NCBI GenBank assembly: GCA_964036045.1
Contig: OZ038382.1
Coordinates: 75,626,687 to 75,690,686, forward strand
Length of the DNA: 64,000 bases
Origin: Eutreptiella sp. 'Long Island Sound 2002'
Taxonomy: Eukaryota; Euglenozoa; Euglenophyceae; Eutreptiales; Eutreptiaceae
Reading direction: 5' to 3'
In this document: positions 53,511 through 62,470 of the stretch, piece by piece
How the letters are laid out: each line of letters begins with the position of its first letter
Position numbering within the stretch: the first letter of the stretch is position 1
Notes under the pieces: generated by a model
The model's database searches: none
What the model was told of the DNA's origin: nothing
Seen by the model: only the letters and a program-made list of their open reading frames with translations
Translations under genes and position numbers: made by a program

Positions 53511-56500
53511 TTAGTTTCGCTTCTTACGCTGGGACATAGTCTCAGCACGGGTTAGGAGCTGCCCCTCGTTGTTCTCAACGAGGTAAGTGCCGAAGGTGGG
53601 GTTGATACTCCCATCTGGTTGTATGAAGGCTGACATAGGTTCCCAGGTCGCCTCAGACAACCCATAGCCATCCCACAGGGTAAGGAATTTCCAGCCCTGT
53701 TTATACTCGTGGCGAGCAATACCTGCAACCACGTAGTAACCATCGACTGCCATCTCATCGGCAGTCATCTCTTCGAGTTTGTCTGCCTCCTCTGGACTGG
53801 CAGCGTTCTCTAGGTCTATACGTTCAATCTCACTGTCGCTGAGGCGCCACTCATCCCAAGACAAGTCGTCAGGGGAGTGATAGTGCCTCAACTGCTTAGG
53901 TGCACACAGCAGTTCACCACCTAGACGTGGACTGCACCTGACATGGATCCTGGATCCATCTATCCTGATGATACGATAGGGTCCAAAGTAAGGGTCCTGT
54001 AGGCAGTTACGTGGCCAGGAGGGTAGGCGTGAGTGGTGTACCAAAACAAGGTCACCAACCTTGAAGCTGGCAGGTCCCCGTAGGCGGTTCTGTCGGCTCT
54101 GTTCAGGGTCACGAATGTGCCTCAGGTTAGTACCAGCCTGGTTAGCCAGAGACTGCTTGTGTTCCAGCCAATCTCCCACAGGGCTCTTGAAGTACTCAGG
54201 AAAGGGGGTTTTGAAGAACCAAGCAGGTCGTCCTCCATGGAACAGTTCGTGGGGGGTGAAACCCGTAGAAGAGCTCCGCTGTGAGTTCATGGACAGCACT
54301 GCCCAGGGCACTAGGCGTACCCAGTCCTTGGTGCGCTCCTGTTTCATCAGGATTCTTAAGTTTTGCTCCACCACACGGTTCTGTCTCTCACAGAGAGGGT
54401 TAGACGTGTGGGTACAGGGCACACCTGTGGTTACCTCCACGTTGAGGGCATTTAGCACTCGTTTGTACCACCCAGTGTCACTGCGGATGCGTACATCGTC
54501 ATCAGAGTGCACCTGCTTAGGTGCTCCATAGGGTTCGAACCATTGTTCGACCAACATTTTCACAGTCTGCTCACCTGTGATTTTCTTATTGCAAGAGAAC
54601 ACACGGGTGAAGCGAGATAGACCACAGGTGACCACGAGGCAACTATCATAGCCGCCAAAGCGTGGTAGGCCGTGGATGAAATCCACGTAGAGAAGAGAGT
54701 TAGCACAATAGGGTATGGGTAAGCTGGAGATCAGGCCCCTATCCCTACTGTCGCTCTGCTTGCTGGCATGACAGCCACAAGCATCCACAATGGTCTGCAT
54801 ACGCGACCTCAGTTCAGTCAGGGTTAGACTAGAGTAGAAACACTCACGGAAGAAGTCCACTGAGCGATTAGCGCCAGTGTGACCAGAACTGAGATGGGAC
54901 CACTGTAGGCACCCATCCAGTCGTGCCTCAGGCACAACAATTCGGTCCTCGTAGAAGAGGTACTGATTGTTTTTATACCACTGGTGCCCGTCAATGACAC
55001 GGGGTTCGAGACCAGTGCTGAGGGTTCGGAGAATTTCTTCATACTCTGACTGATAGTCGGTTAGACTCCAACCCTCCAGGATTCCAGCAGTGAGCATGGA
55101 CAGGTCAAGCTGGACATCCATACGCTGGAAAGCCTCTTTCGCGAGCGCCTCAGAGCTCTCACGAATAAGCGCATCGAAGTTGTTGCGCGATATATAGTCA
55201 GACAGTTCATTCTTAATCCCGGGGATATGATGCACTGTCAGCCTGAACTGGCTCAGGTAAGTCCACCACCGTTTTAGCTTTGCTTTTTCTGGTGGTGGGC
55301 CCTTCTGAAAAGACTTCACAGGCTCCTGGTCACACAGCCAGACAATAGGGTTAGATCCCAGAAGTCGGGATTGTGACGATAGCACCAACATACCGGCCAG
55401 GACTTCCTGGTCATAGGTGCTGTAGTTGGAACGCGCTTGGTTCCATTTCCAATTCCAGTGTCCCAGTGGCACCAGTCGCCACTCACTGGTAGGATCGTCA
55501 TGTTTCAACGAACCATCACGGTTCAGTCCAGTAGTACGATAATGGCAGTGGGTTAGTTCAGCGGGGTTAAGCTCCTGCCATTGGTAGATCGTACCACCCC
55601 CCCCTACATCACTGGCATCAGTGATCAGGACTGTCTCGCCCTCAGGGCGGGGCACTCCCAGGCAGTTGGAGGAGGCAATCTTCTTCTTCAACTCCTGGAA
55701 ACACTCTTCCTCTCTGGTGGTCCACCTCCAGGGAGTAGTTTTCTTGATCAGGTCAGTGAGGGGTGCAGAGGAGTAAGTAAAATTCTGGATGTGACGCCGA
55801 TAGAAATTACAGGCGCCCACAAAACTCCTCACATCGTGTAGACCCTTCTTAGGGTCATCGGGAATCTGCATGTCCTGTAGGGGCTGCATCTTAGACGCGG
55901 CTGGTTTCCACCAGCCATACCCCACGTCGAAACCCAAATACTCCATCTCCTCTTTCATAAACTCACATTTTTCGAGTTTGATTCGGAGACCGTTTTCTTG
56001 ACAGACAATGAAAAATTCACGGAGGAGAAGGACATGGTCCTCTTTGGTATTAGTACCTAAACTCACGTCGTCGATGTGAGCCTCCATTTCTGCACCCCGA
56101 GAAATCAACTCTTGTACTAGAGGCCTGCGCCTCAGTATGTACAAAATTTTGTTCATAAGCTCCTGGAAGAGCGCTGGGGCATTAGCCACCCCGAAAGGCA
56201 TAACCTTCCACTTGAAGACACGACCCTTAGGGGTTATAAAGGCCAACAGCTCCTGAGCTGCGGCGGTTAGGTCCACCTGCCAGAAACCAGAGCGTTTGTC
56301 CATTTTGGTCTTATACCTGCATTTGGCAATACGCTCCAGGGTGTTTTCCATGTTAGGAATACTCCCTGAGTGGTTCTGGGTTTTCTTGTTGACCTCACCA
56401 TAGTCTACAACAAGACGTAGGGCAGTCGACCCTGGTTTAGCAACAAGGAAACAGGGACTGCAGTGATGGGGATAGTCCCCGTGTTTATACTCTTCAACGA

Positions 56501-57890
56501 GGCCAGCATCAATGCATTCTTGGATCTGGCGCTCGATTTCTTCAACCTGTTCCTGTGGAGCGGGATAGGGACGACGCCTCACTCGCGTCTTTTCAAATTC
56601 TGGTTTCAATTTCAGGTCCATCTGGACCATTTTTTTACAAGAAAGGGGAGGCGGCAAGGCGCCGAACACCTCCTCATAGGTTATCAGCAGTTTCTTCAGG
56701 CGGTGGTCAAGGTTAAGACTCTCGAGTTTCTGAAGGAAATCCTCCTCAGCATGGAGGTTGCTTTTTCCATGTTCTTTCTTTTTCTGCCGATCAGCAGTTT
56801 CGGCAGGCACAGTACCATCGTCCCACTCAGGGGGACATTGCTGCCCATAGTGTAGAGAATACACTAGAGGTATCTCAGGATCAGGCAGCGTATAGGACTC
56901 ATCGTCCTCCTCAGACCAGATGGAGTATTTCCAGGTCTGTCTGAGGTATTGCAGCCGCTCTTGGCGCTCAATACCTTCGGCCTTCAGGTACAACAGCCGT
57001 CGGGTTTCTTGAGTGTCATGCTCAGACAGTGGCATGTTATTAGCAGCAGGCGGCGCCAGAGCATCAGCACTCCGGGCCACGGGTTCGCCTGTGTGCACAG
57101 GCTGCATGTGTAGCACTGGCTTCCCAACAGGGGAAGCGGGTTCAGAGGTTGACTCTAGATCTACCTCCTCTAGCAACAGCTGGGCTAGGAAAGCACTATG
57201 TTTTAGGTCAACACAGCTGGGATCAACAGAGGGAATAGTGCTGGCGATCTCAGACAGTTGGTCGTCAGCATCCTCTTTTACAGCTGCAGGTTCCAGATAG
57301 TCATCGGGAGACTCACACCCTGTAAGTGTGGCAGATAGGTGCTCAGGAGATCGATTTTTGAGATCATAAAGGGTCAGGCCTCGATTTTCGGCCATGACCT
57401 CTTTCAGTAGCACCTGCTCTAGGTCACACAGGGGTACAGGATTGAGAGATCCATCGACGATGGACAGGAAACTGGCCCACTCAGGGGCCTGCATAGCTGT
57501 GTCTGAGTCCTCAGGCACATAGATGGGGCCGTCGGGGAGTTGCACTCTTCCCACGGTCATTCGATCTAGCATACGGCGCCAGTAAGCATGTTCACCAGAG
57601 CAACCCAAGTCAGGGGTGCACATAACAGCCCTTCCTCCCTCATAAGCGATTTTGGTTAGAACCTTCGCGAGCAGGGAGAAGGGAGGGTTAGCATACGCTA
57701 GGCCCATTGCTTTCCAGAAGAAACGGAAAGCATTGTTCAGTTGTTTCGAGCAGTACAACTGCATGATGTGCTGTTGTTGGCTCGCAAACAGTTCCACCTG
57801 GATCTCATCCAGGTTTACCTGTAGGGCCGCCAGTCCATTTTCAAGAACGTGACGGGCCAGTTGGTAGTTTTCAGTACGATAGTTCCTCAT
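53511..57890 (-). CDS. pol: G1b pol: methyltransferase-like domain, RT, RNase H, integrase, chromodomain-like end
   Basis: 1459 codons, intact. Residues about 30-130 hold VELFASQQQH, YCSKQLNNAFRFFW, LAYANPPFSLLAKVLTKIAY and VMCTPDLG, an adenine-methyltransferase-like (NPPF) segment. A long acidic linker follows. RT is at about 420-660 (RRPYPAPQEQ; RLVVDYGEVNKKT; MDKRSGFWQVDLT; FGVANAPALFQELMNK; AHIDDVSLG near residue 603, with His replacing the usual aromatic). RNase-H-like region: LITDASDVGGGGTIYQWQEL, YSTYDQEVLAGMLVLSSQSR. Integrase: HLSSGHTGANRS...CGCHASK zinc finger, LLYVDFIHGLP, VHSDDDVR, NPLCERQNRVVEQ, and YFGPYRIIRIDG. A chromodomain-like segment (WKFLTLWDGYGLSEATWEPM) is near residue 1415. 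ATG at 57890 is 25 bases after a UGA that separates it from protease in the same frame. Confidence 0.93.
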   Translation of the reverse strand: MRNYRTENYQLARHVLENGLAALQVNLDEIQVELFASQQQHIMQLYCSKQLNNAFRFFWKAMGLAYANPPFSLLAKVLTKIAYEGGRAVMCTPDLGCSGEHAYWRRMLDRMTVGRVQLPDGPIYVPEDSDTAMQAPEWASFLSIVDGSLNPVPLCDLEQVLLKEVMAENRGLTLYDLKNRSPEHLSATLTGCESPDDYLEPAAVKEDADDQLSEIASTIPSVDPSCVDLKHSAFLAQLLLEEVDLESTSEPASPVGKPVLHMQPVHTGEPVARSADALAPPAANNMPLSEHDTQETRRLLYLKAEGIERQERLQYLRQTWKYSIWSEEDDESYTLPDPEIPLVYSLHYGQQCPPEWDDGTVPAETADRQKKKEHGKSNLHAEEDFLQKLESLNLDHRLKKLLITYEEVFGALPPPLSCKKMVQMDLKLKPEFEKTRVRRRPYPAPQEQVEEIERQIQECIDAGLVEEYKHGDYPHHCSPCFLVAKPGSTALRLVVDYGEVNKKTQNHSGSIPNMENTLERIAKCRYKTKMDKRSGFWQVDLTAAAQELLAFITPKGRVFKWKVMPFGVANAPALFQELMNKILYILRRRPLVQELISRGAEMEAHIDDVSLGTNTKEDHVLLLREFFIVCQENGLRIKLEKCEFMKEEMEYLGFDVGYGWWKPAASKMQPLQDMQIPDDPKKGLHDVRSFVGACNFYRRHIQNFTYSSAPLTDLIKKTTPWRWTTREEECFQELKKKIASSNCLGVPRPEGETVLITDASDVGGGGTIYQWQELNPAELTHCHYRTTGLNRDGSLKHDDPTSEWRLVPLGHWNWKWNQARSNYSTYDQEVLAGMLVLSSQSRLLGSNPIVWLCDQEPVKSFQKGPPPEKAKLKRWWTYLSQFRLTVHHIPGIKNELSDYISRNNFDALIRESSEALAKEAFQRMDVQLDLSMLTAGILEGWSLTDYQSEYEEILRTLSTGLEPRVIDGHQWYKNNQYLFYEDRIVVPEARLDGCLQWSHLSSGHTGANRSVDFFRECFYSSLTLTELRSRMQTIVDACGCHASKQSDSRDRGLISSLPIPYCANSLLYVDFIHGLPRFGGYDSCLVVTCGLSRFTRVFSCNKKITGEQTVKMLVEQWFEPYGAPKQVHSDDDVRIRSDTGWYKRVLNALNVEVTTGVPCTHTSNPLCERQNRVVEQNLRILMKQERTKDWVRLVPWAVLSMNSQRSSSTGFTPHELFHGGRPAWFFKTPFPEYFKSPVGDWLEHKQSLANQAGTNLRHIRDPEQSRQNRLRGPASFKVGDLVLVHHSRLPSWPRNCLQDPYFGPYRIIRIDGSRIHVRCSPRLGGELLCAPKQLRHYHSPDDLSWDEWRLSDSEIERIDLENAASPEEADKLEEMTADEMAVDGYYVVAGIARHEYKQGWKFLTLWDGYGLSEATWEPMSAFIQPDGSINPTFGTYLVENNEGQLLTRAETMSQRKKRN

Positions 57891-57917
57891 GGCTGCGTAG
57901 CGCAGCCCAGACTCTTT

Positions 57918-58313
57918 TCATCCTGACAGCTCCAAAGGTACGGAGAATAGCCCACTGCCAAAGTCGCAGTGCAAAGAATAGGGAAGCTGTAGGGACAGCA
58001 TTCTTACCTGGGGGTTTCTTCGTAGAAGGTTGGTGCCAATGACGATGTCAAAGGCGTCAGTGTCCAACACTCTGCAGTGTTGGGTCACGGTTTCGTCGCC
58101 CAGACATATAGTCACATCGACCCCCCCCAAGGAATGGATGGTACGCCCATCCCCTACTCTTATGGCCACGGTCTTAGTTTTCCTGAAAGTCTTAAGCAGG
58201 CGCCGGGCCACTATGGAAAGTGTTGCACCGGTATCAAGCACCGCTCGAAAAACCTGATCCCCGATTTTCACGAGGATCCAGAAAACCAAGTCCTCCTCTT
58301 CGGAGCCGCCCCC
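57918..58313 (-). CDS. pol: G1b retropepsin (aspartic protease), start of pol
   Basis: In frame with the nucleocapsid ORF and separated from it only by TAG (58316-58314). After GGGSEEEDLVFWILVKIGD comes the catalytic core FRAVLDTGATLSIVARR (canonical DTGA), then VRVGDGRTIHSLGGV and LDTDAFDIVIGTNLL. Length (about 130 codons) suits a retroviral-type protease that dimerises and cleaves Gag-Pol. The frame ends at TGA (57917-57915) after LELSG. G1a has no stop at the corresponding place, so the TGA is probably a mutation in this copy. Confidence 0.88.
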   Translation of the reverse strand, partial: GGGSEEEDLVFWILVKIGDQVFRAVLDTGATLSIVARRLLKTFRKTKTVAIRVGDGRTIHSLGGVDVTICLGDETVTQHCRVLDTDAFDIVIGTNLLRRNPQVRMLSLQLPYSLHCDFGSGLFSVPLELSG

Positions 58314-59021
58314 CTATTCCTCATCAGGGCATTTCACATCCACCCCTGCAGCCATGAGGGACTTGGCCATCCAGGCCAAGCGCCTCTTCTTGGAATTATT
58401 CCCCTCAGGGGTAGCGCTATCCCCTTGGGGGCGTTTCTTAGGGTCACCTGCGGCAGGAGCGGGTGTAGCAGCAGGAGTGGGTGTAGCAACGAGCGCTGAT
58501 GAGCGCCTCTGGGGGTTAGGGGGTCCAGTTTTGCCACCCCCCTTGCCACCTCCTTTACCACCTTTATCCCCGTTCGGGGGATTTCTGGCAGGCGTCTGGG
58601 TCTTCTGGCGCTCCGCCTCCTGACGCTTCAGTTTGTCACTCTCGCGTTTCTTGATGTGGCATTCGTCCTCGTAGTGACGACGTTTGCCACAGTAACCACA
58701 GGTGATGGTACACCTGAAATGGTCCTGATGGGTCACAGTTTCGCCATCTTTGGTATGCTGCTGACGTTTCATCTGCAGCATACAGCCTCTGCGGAGATCG
58801 CAGTCAGAGGCATGACAAGGTCCCCCCTTGTCATTGACAGGTCGGCAGTAGAACAGGGGGGGCGTGCCTGCATCAGGTTGAACCTCGTTCATGGCACGTA
58901 GGTTGCCCCTCCTATTACCACCTCCCTGGTTGGTGTTAGTGGGATTTTTATGCCCCTTCCCTTCGCCACGTTTGGGGGTAGGGGTACCACCTCGTCCCAA
59001 ATGCTTCTTGAGGAATTTTCC
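58314..59021 (-). CDS. gag: G1b gag, nucleocapsid part
   Basis: Open frame whose reliable part begins about KFLKKHLGRGGTPTPKRGEG (59020) and ends VKCPDEE then TAG. A second Cys-rich segment (FYCRPVNDKGGPCHASDC...GCML) precedes a perfect CCHC zinc knuckle CGYCGKRRHYEDEC (C-x2-C-x4-H-x4-C). Then come Lys/Arg-rich and Gly/Lys-rich stretches, an Ala/Pro linker and a basic KKRPQG...KKRR segment that could be a nuclear localisation signal. It binds genomic RNA. The frame lies one base off the capsid frame (see the next entry). Confidence 0.85.
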   Translation of the reverse strand, partial: GKFLKKHLGRGGTPTPKRGEGKGHKNPTNTNQGGGNRRGNLRAMNEVQPDAGTPPLFYCRPVNDKGGPCHASDCDLRRGCMLQMKRQQHTKDGETVTHQDHFRCTITCGYCGKRRHYEDECHIKKRESDKLKRQEAERQKTQTPARNPPNGDKGGKGGGKGGGKTGPPNPQRRSSALVATPTPAATPAPAAGDPKKRPQGDSATPEGNNSKKRRLAWMAKSLMAAGVDVKCPDEE

Positions 59022-60508
59022 ATGTGGGAGTCATTCTCTCTCTCAAGAGCTAGCTCAATCAAGAGATCCACCAGTTCATCGTACGAGTGGGTCTTGCTCT
59101 TCCTCTCAGAGGTGGAGCGGCAATCATCCCACGTACGCTGGGGGATCTTACTCATGAGCCACAGGTGGGGCTCAGTGGCTCCGTAGGAGCCCACTTTCAT
59201 CCTCGAAAACAAGTACTCCAAGTCGCACACATACTCAGAAATTCGCGCAGCGGATGGAAACTCAGGGAGCATAGGTAGCTCCTCGATCTGTGTGGGTACG
59301 CTGAGGTCAGTCTCATAGACTGGGAATGTTTTCTTCAACCTCAGGAGTACCTCTGCCCAGGTAGAACAGGTTTTCACAATCTGTTTCACCTGTTTTTGCA
59401 AAAACTTCTTTTTGCATGAGCGTTTTAGCAGTGAACATTTGGTGGCCACATCCACATGGGATTGGCCAGTCAACAAAAGGAACTCTGCAAATTCTTCTGC
59501 CCATTCGGGCAGATTTTTGGGGTCGAACTCCGGCAGTTCCAGCTGGATGTTCGCCTGGGCAATTGGTCTGCCCGTCTTCCCACCCCCCGGAGTTAGGCCT
59601 GAAGGCGACACGCCGGCAAGAGGGGCCAGGGCTGACAGCCCTCTTCTCTCACTCTCTGTGACAGGCACGTCCTGTAGATCAGCCATAGGCACTGTCCTGG
59701 CACGGGGGTGAAAGGGGCTGGGGCAGGTAACTTTAGGCAACAGCCTTGAGACCCTTGATCTCTTGAGATCTTCGGCCAGGGTACTCAGTCCCGGAGAGAG
59801 AGAGGGCAACTCTGGCTTGGGTAAGGGTTCTGCAATACCCAGTTTAGCCTTAGTGGCCTCCGATAGGGCCGTCACATCTGGATCTTCTGATCCAGACAGG
59901 AGTTTGGCCAATAATTTGGCCGTGTGATCTAGGGCACCGTAGGTTGGCCTTGGATCATGTTGTTCTTCGACGCGAGTCGGGCCGACTTCGGGAGCCCTTG
60001 GGGTTGGACAACATGGTCTTGGATACTCAGGTCTTAGTCGTCTTGGCAGGGATGCAGTGGACGGAGGACCAGAGTGTGCGTAGGACCCTAGGTCTGTACG
60101 TGGTCTGGATCCATGTACAGCCAATGGCTCCTCTCCATCTTCCCCACGGATGGATTTGTAGTACTCCGCATGTAGGATGTACTCATCCATCTTCTTCTTC
60201 AGCTCCTCATACTCCTCAGGTCCTTCAATGGCAGTTGAGGATGACGCTGGACAATTGGATCTGGATATTGAGGCAGCTACACGTCTGTGGAGGTGACTGA
60301 AGCTGTCTCCACCGTGTGCTGCTAAGGCCTCGGTGGTAAGGCCTTTATTTTCTTCCGCCCTTCTGCGTTCTGGATCTCCTTGGGACCCAGATGCGCCACT
60401 GAGATGATGTGGAGCTCGGTAAGGTGGTTCACTCATTGGGTGGGCCATGCTGCCCATTTGCACTTGGACAGTTCCGATGGGCCAGGTCCTGACGCTTGGC
60501 GTGGACAT
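58889..60508 (-). CDS. gag: G1b gag, N-terminal and capsid part
   Basis: Starts at ATG 60508 (MSTPSVRTWPIGTVQVQMG), 70 bases after the primer site; the upstream frame extension has only a TTG. About 340 residues are Pro/Ser/Arg-rich with helical pieces (EEYEELKKKMDEYILHAEYY; HTAKLLAKLLSGSED). The capsid-like region follows (LPEFDPKNLPEWAEEFAEFL; DVATKCSLLKRSCKKKFLQK; ELPMLPEFPSAARISEYVCD; WLMSKIPQRTWDDC; YDELVDLLIELALERE). Homology to the next ORF suggests the frame should switch at ATGGAAAATTCC (about 59025), where one A seems lost; the remaining 40 codons to 58889 are read out of frame. A programmed -1 shift is the alternative, but the site is not a canonical slippery heptamer. Confidence 0.88.
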   Translation of the reverse strand: MSTPSVRTWPIGTVQVQMGSMAHPMSEPPYRAPHHLSGASGSQGDPERRRAEENKGLTTEALAAHGGDSFSHLHRRVAASISRSNCPASSSTAIEGPEEYEELKKKMDEYILHAEYYKSIRGEDGEEPLAVHGSRPRTDLGSYAHSGPPSTASLPRRLRPEYPRPCCPTPRAPEVGPTRVEEQHDPRPTYGALDHTAKLLAKLLSGSEDPDVTALSEATKAKLGIAEPLPKPELPSLSPGLSTLAEDLKRSRVSRLLPKVTCPSPFHPRARTVPMADLQDVPVTESERRGLSALAPLAGVSPSGLTPGGGKTGRPIAQANIQLELPEFDPKNLPEWAEEFAEFLLLTGQSHVDVATKCSLLKRSCKKKFLQKQVKQIVKTCSTWAEVLLRLKKTFPVYETDLSVPTQIEELPMLPEFPSAARISEYVCDLEYLFSRMKVGSYGATEPHLWLMSKIPQRTWDDCRSTSERKSKTHSYDELVDLLIELALERENDSHMENSSRSIWDEVVPLPPNVAKGRGIKIPLTPTREVVIGGATYVP

Positions 60509-60575
60509 GATGAACTTGTTGTTGAGCTTTTGTGCTGCACTTCTTCTCAGGGTCGGTTCAAAAGGGCACAAGGGA

Positions 60576-60588
60576 CTGTCTCTGCTAC
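60576..60588 (-). promoter_or_regulatory. G1b primer-binding site
   Basis: The minus strand reads CGGTAGCAGAGAC next to the 5' LTR, matching the initiator-Met site TGGTAGCAGAGG at 10 of 12 positions. It points to the same tRNA as family G2. Confidence 0.65.
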
Positions 60589-61299
60589 CGGAAAGATGTC
60601 CTTGAATTATGCCCTAGGTCTTTTGATGTATTCCTGCAGGTTTTGTAGTTGAAAACCCAAACCAAAGCAGCAAGTAGAGCAAGAACGGGATATGGATCGA
60701 ATCAATGATTGGTTTTGGAATCCAGTGTAACACAGAAGGGCTGCAGATAGACAAAGCAGGTATATACACATAGATCCAATCACAAATGGACAATACAAAA
60801 GAATTTTATATGAAAATTGGTCTGACTCTTGCCTCAGAGATTGCATTAGGCACTTCATGTGCACTCTTTTGGGTGAAATGGTGCTGGTTAGGAATGTGGG
60901 GCATAGATGTCAGGACCACACAGAAAATGACTTGGCCACACAACTGAATTCAGAAACAGTTACAAAGTAGGACCACAATAAGTGGTAGAAACAATTGAGT
61001 ATAGGGGTCTTGGGGTGGGAGACCACTAGGCTTAACCTCCAAGGCCTAAAGCATGAAATGCCTTTTTACTTTCGGTATATCCTCCATGAAGGAAGGTACC
61101 TCCGCTCAGTTGAGTGGTAGGGGTGAACTTCGTGGGGGGCTTGGGTCACAACCCTAGTTACTTTGAGAAAGTGTACTTTAGGCAAGAAAAGAGAGATAAA
61201 AACACTTAAGTTTGTCTTAGCATCAACAAAAGGGTTTTAAGGGGGGCTTGGCCTGGATCAAGCCCTCCAAGAACGACATGGCAGTGACTTTTTCTTACT
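60588..61299 (-). repeat. G1b 5' LTR
   Basis: About 712 bp, begins AGTAAGAAAAAGTCACTGCC and ends GGACATCTTTCC on the minus strand. Confidence 0.9.
60803..60818 (-). promoter_or_regulatory. Possible LTR promoter (CCAAT and TATA-like)
   Basis: On the minus strand CCAATTTTCATATAAAATTC lies about 480-500 bases into the 5' LTR. The TATA-like CATATAAAAT is conserved in the 3' LTR (50475-50466 region) apart from a short indel. A plausible start of transcription lies just downstream. Confidence 0.4.
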
Positions 61300-61304
61300 C
61301 CCGA

Positions 61305-62470
61305 CCCTCGCGCACATGTATACATGTGGGCGGGCCAAATCATGCTAATTTTGGTCGCAAAAAGTCCCACTGGAACGCATCTTCAAGCCTAAAAAAAGTG
61401 TAAAATGGTGCGTCATGCGCTATATATGTATACAATGCGGAAAGGAAACATACTTTTATGGTGCAAATTGCGTTGGGGACCATCATGCGACCTCGGTCAG
61501 GCAAACAAGCAAAAAAAGCAAAAAAAAGAACTTGTTAAGAAATACCCATACTCCCTCCGACAAGAGGGAAACAATAAAACATGCTTCATCAAAAGGTAGT
61601 AGCAACTTTTTCGGAGATGTCAACATTAAGAAATGGTGCAGAATAAATTCTGACATAAGGTGTGGGTGCACAGCACATGCCATGTCGGATCTTTGTCACA
61701 TCAAAATACAAAATTCATCAGCACTAGTCAGTGGCACAAAAATCAAAGATCGAATGAAAAGATAATGATATCAGATGGGAATTCCACCATTCAAATTTTT
61801 GCCAGAAGGTGGTGCACTATGAATTTTCCCAAAATATCCGAGCATAGGCGATGCGGGAAACAACGCTCGGGTGGGGCCCGGAGGGCCTGTACTAGGGACC
61901 TCCCCGATGCAAAATTAGGCTTTCGTCCGTAACAAATTCAGAGAAAATACGTCGGGAAGGGTCTGGTTGCCACTCGCTTGAACAGACTATGGATTCCTAA
62001 TAGATTTCACTTGAGTGAGCGCAAACGCGCGCGACATACGGTAAATACAGGTATATAGAGGGAATAGGGTTAGGGTTGCGATTACTCAATCTAATGGTTT
62101 CGTACGAAAATCGAGCCCTTGCAGCCACCCAGCTAACGTTGGGCTCCCGGCGGCCATTTAACGCTAATGCGACAGGCGTGTGCACTGAGTATGCCTCACA
62201 TCAGTGGCGATCATACCCGAGGAAGGTTTTCTCCCTCCCGCGCAGCCCGCCGAACAGGTGCCGAAAACGCGACAGGTAATAGGGGGGCCCAAGGGGGTTG
62301 GTGGTTTTGAGATATCGGACTTGGCCCCCCCCAAGGGTCCCAAAAGCTTCCATGTCAATTCAACTCCCTCCGCTCTTCGCGCGTCCCTGGTTTGGGCTCG
62401 GGACCCGCCCCCCCTTCTTGCACCCCCCCAGCCTGCACAGCCATCTGGTAGGGTAGGGTTCTGGAACCTT
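61305..62470. other. Unassigned DNA between G1b and the terminal tandem repeat
   Basis: No supported gene; frames of at most about 116 codons without motifs. There is a palindrome CATGTATACATG at 61314-61325. Confidence 0.4.

Larger units (their letters stand above)
50252..61304 (-). mobile_element. G1b: nearly intact Ty3/gypsy retrotransposon (50257-61299)
   Basis: LTRs of about 710 bp (50257-50966 and 60588-61299), closely similar, are flanked by CCCGA at 50252-50256 and 61300-61304. Boundaries are uncertain by 1-3 bases because LTR ends are not TG/CA. Order on the minus strand: LTR, primer site, gag, nucleocapsid, UAG, protease, UGA, pol, a 2.5-kb 3' UTR, polypurine tract, LTR; total about 11.0 kb. 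G1a (9.8-18 kb) is a dead relative. Clear lesions are one base in gag and a UGA after protease; the pol frame of 1459 codons is open. Confidence 0.92.

Noticed and set aside
57912-57920. UGA after protease in G1b as a second readthrough site
   Set aside because: G1a has no stop at the matching position; most likely a private nonsense mutation.
58889-59030. Programmed -1 frameshift between capsid and nucleocapsid in G1b
   Set aside because: GGAAAAT is not a canonical slippery heptamer; loss of one A from a run explains the break more simply, though a second copy would be needed to be sure.
62040-62075. Telomere-like AGGGTTAGGG
   Set aside because: Only one or two units; not a telomeric array.
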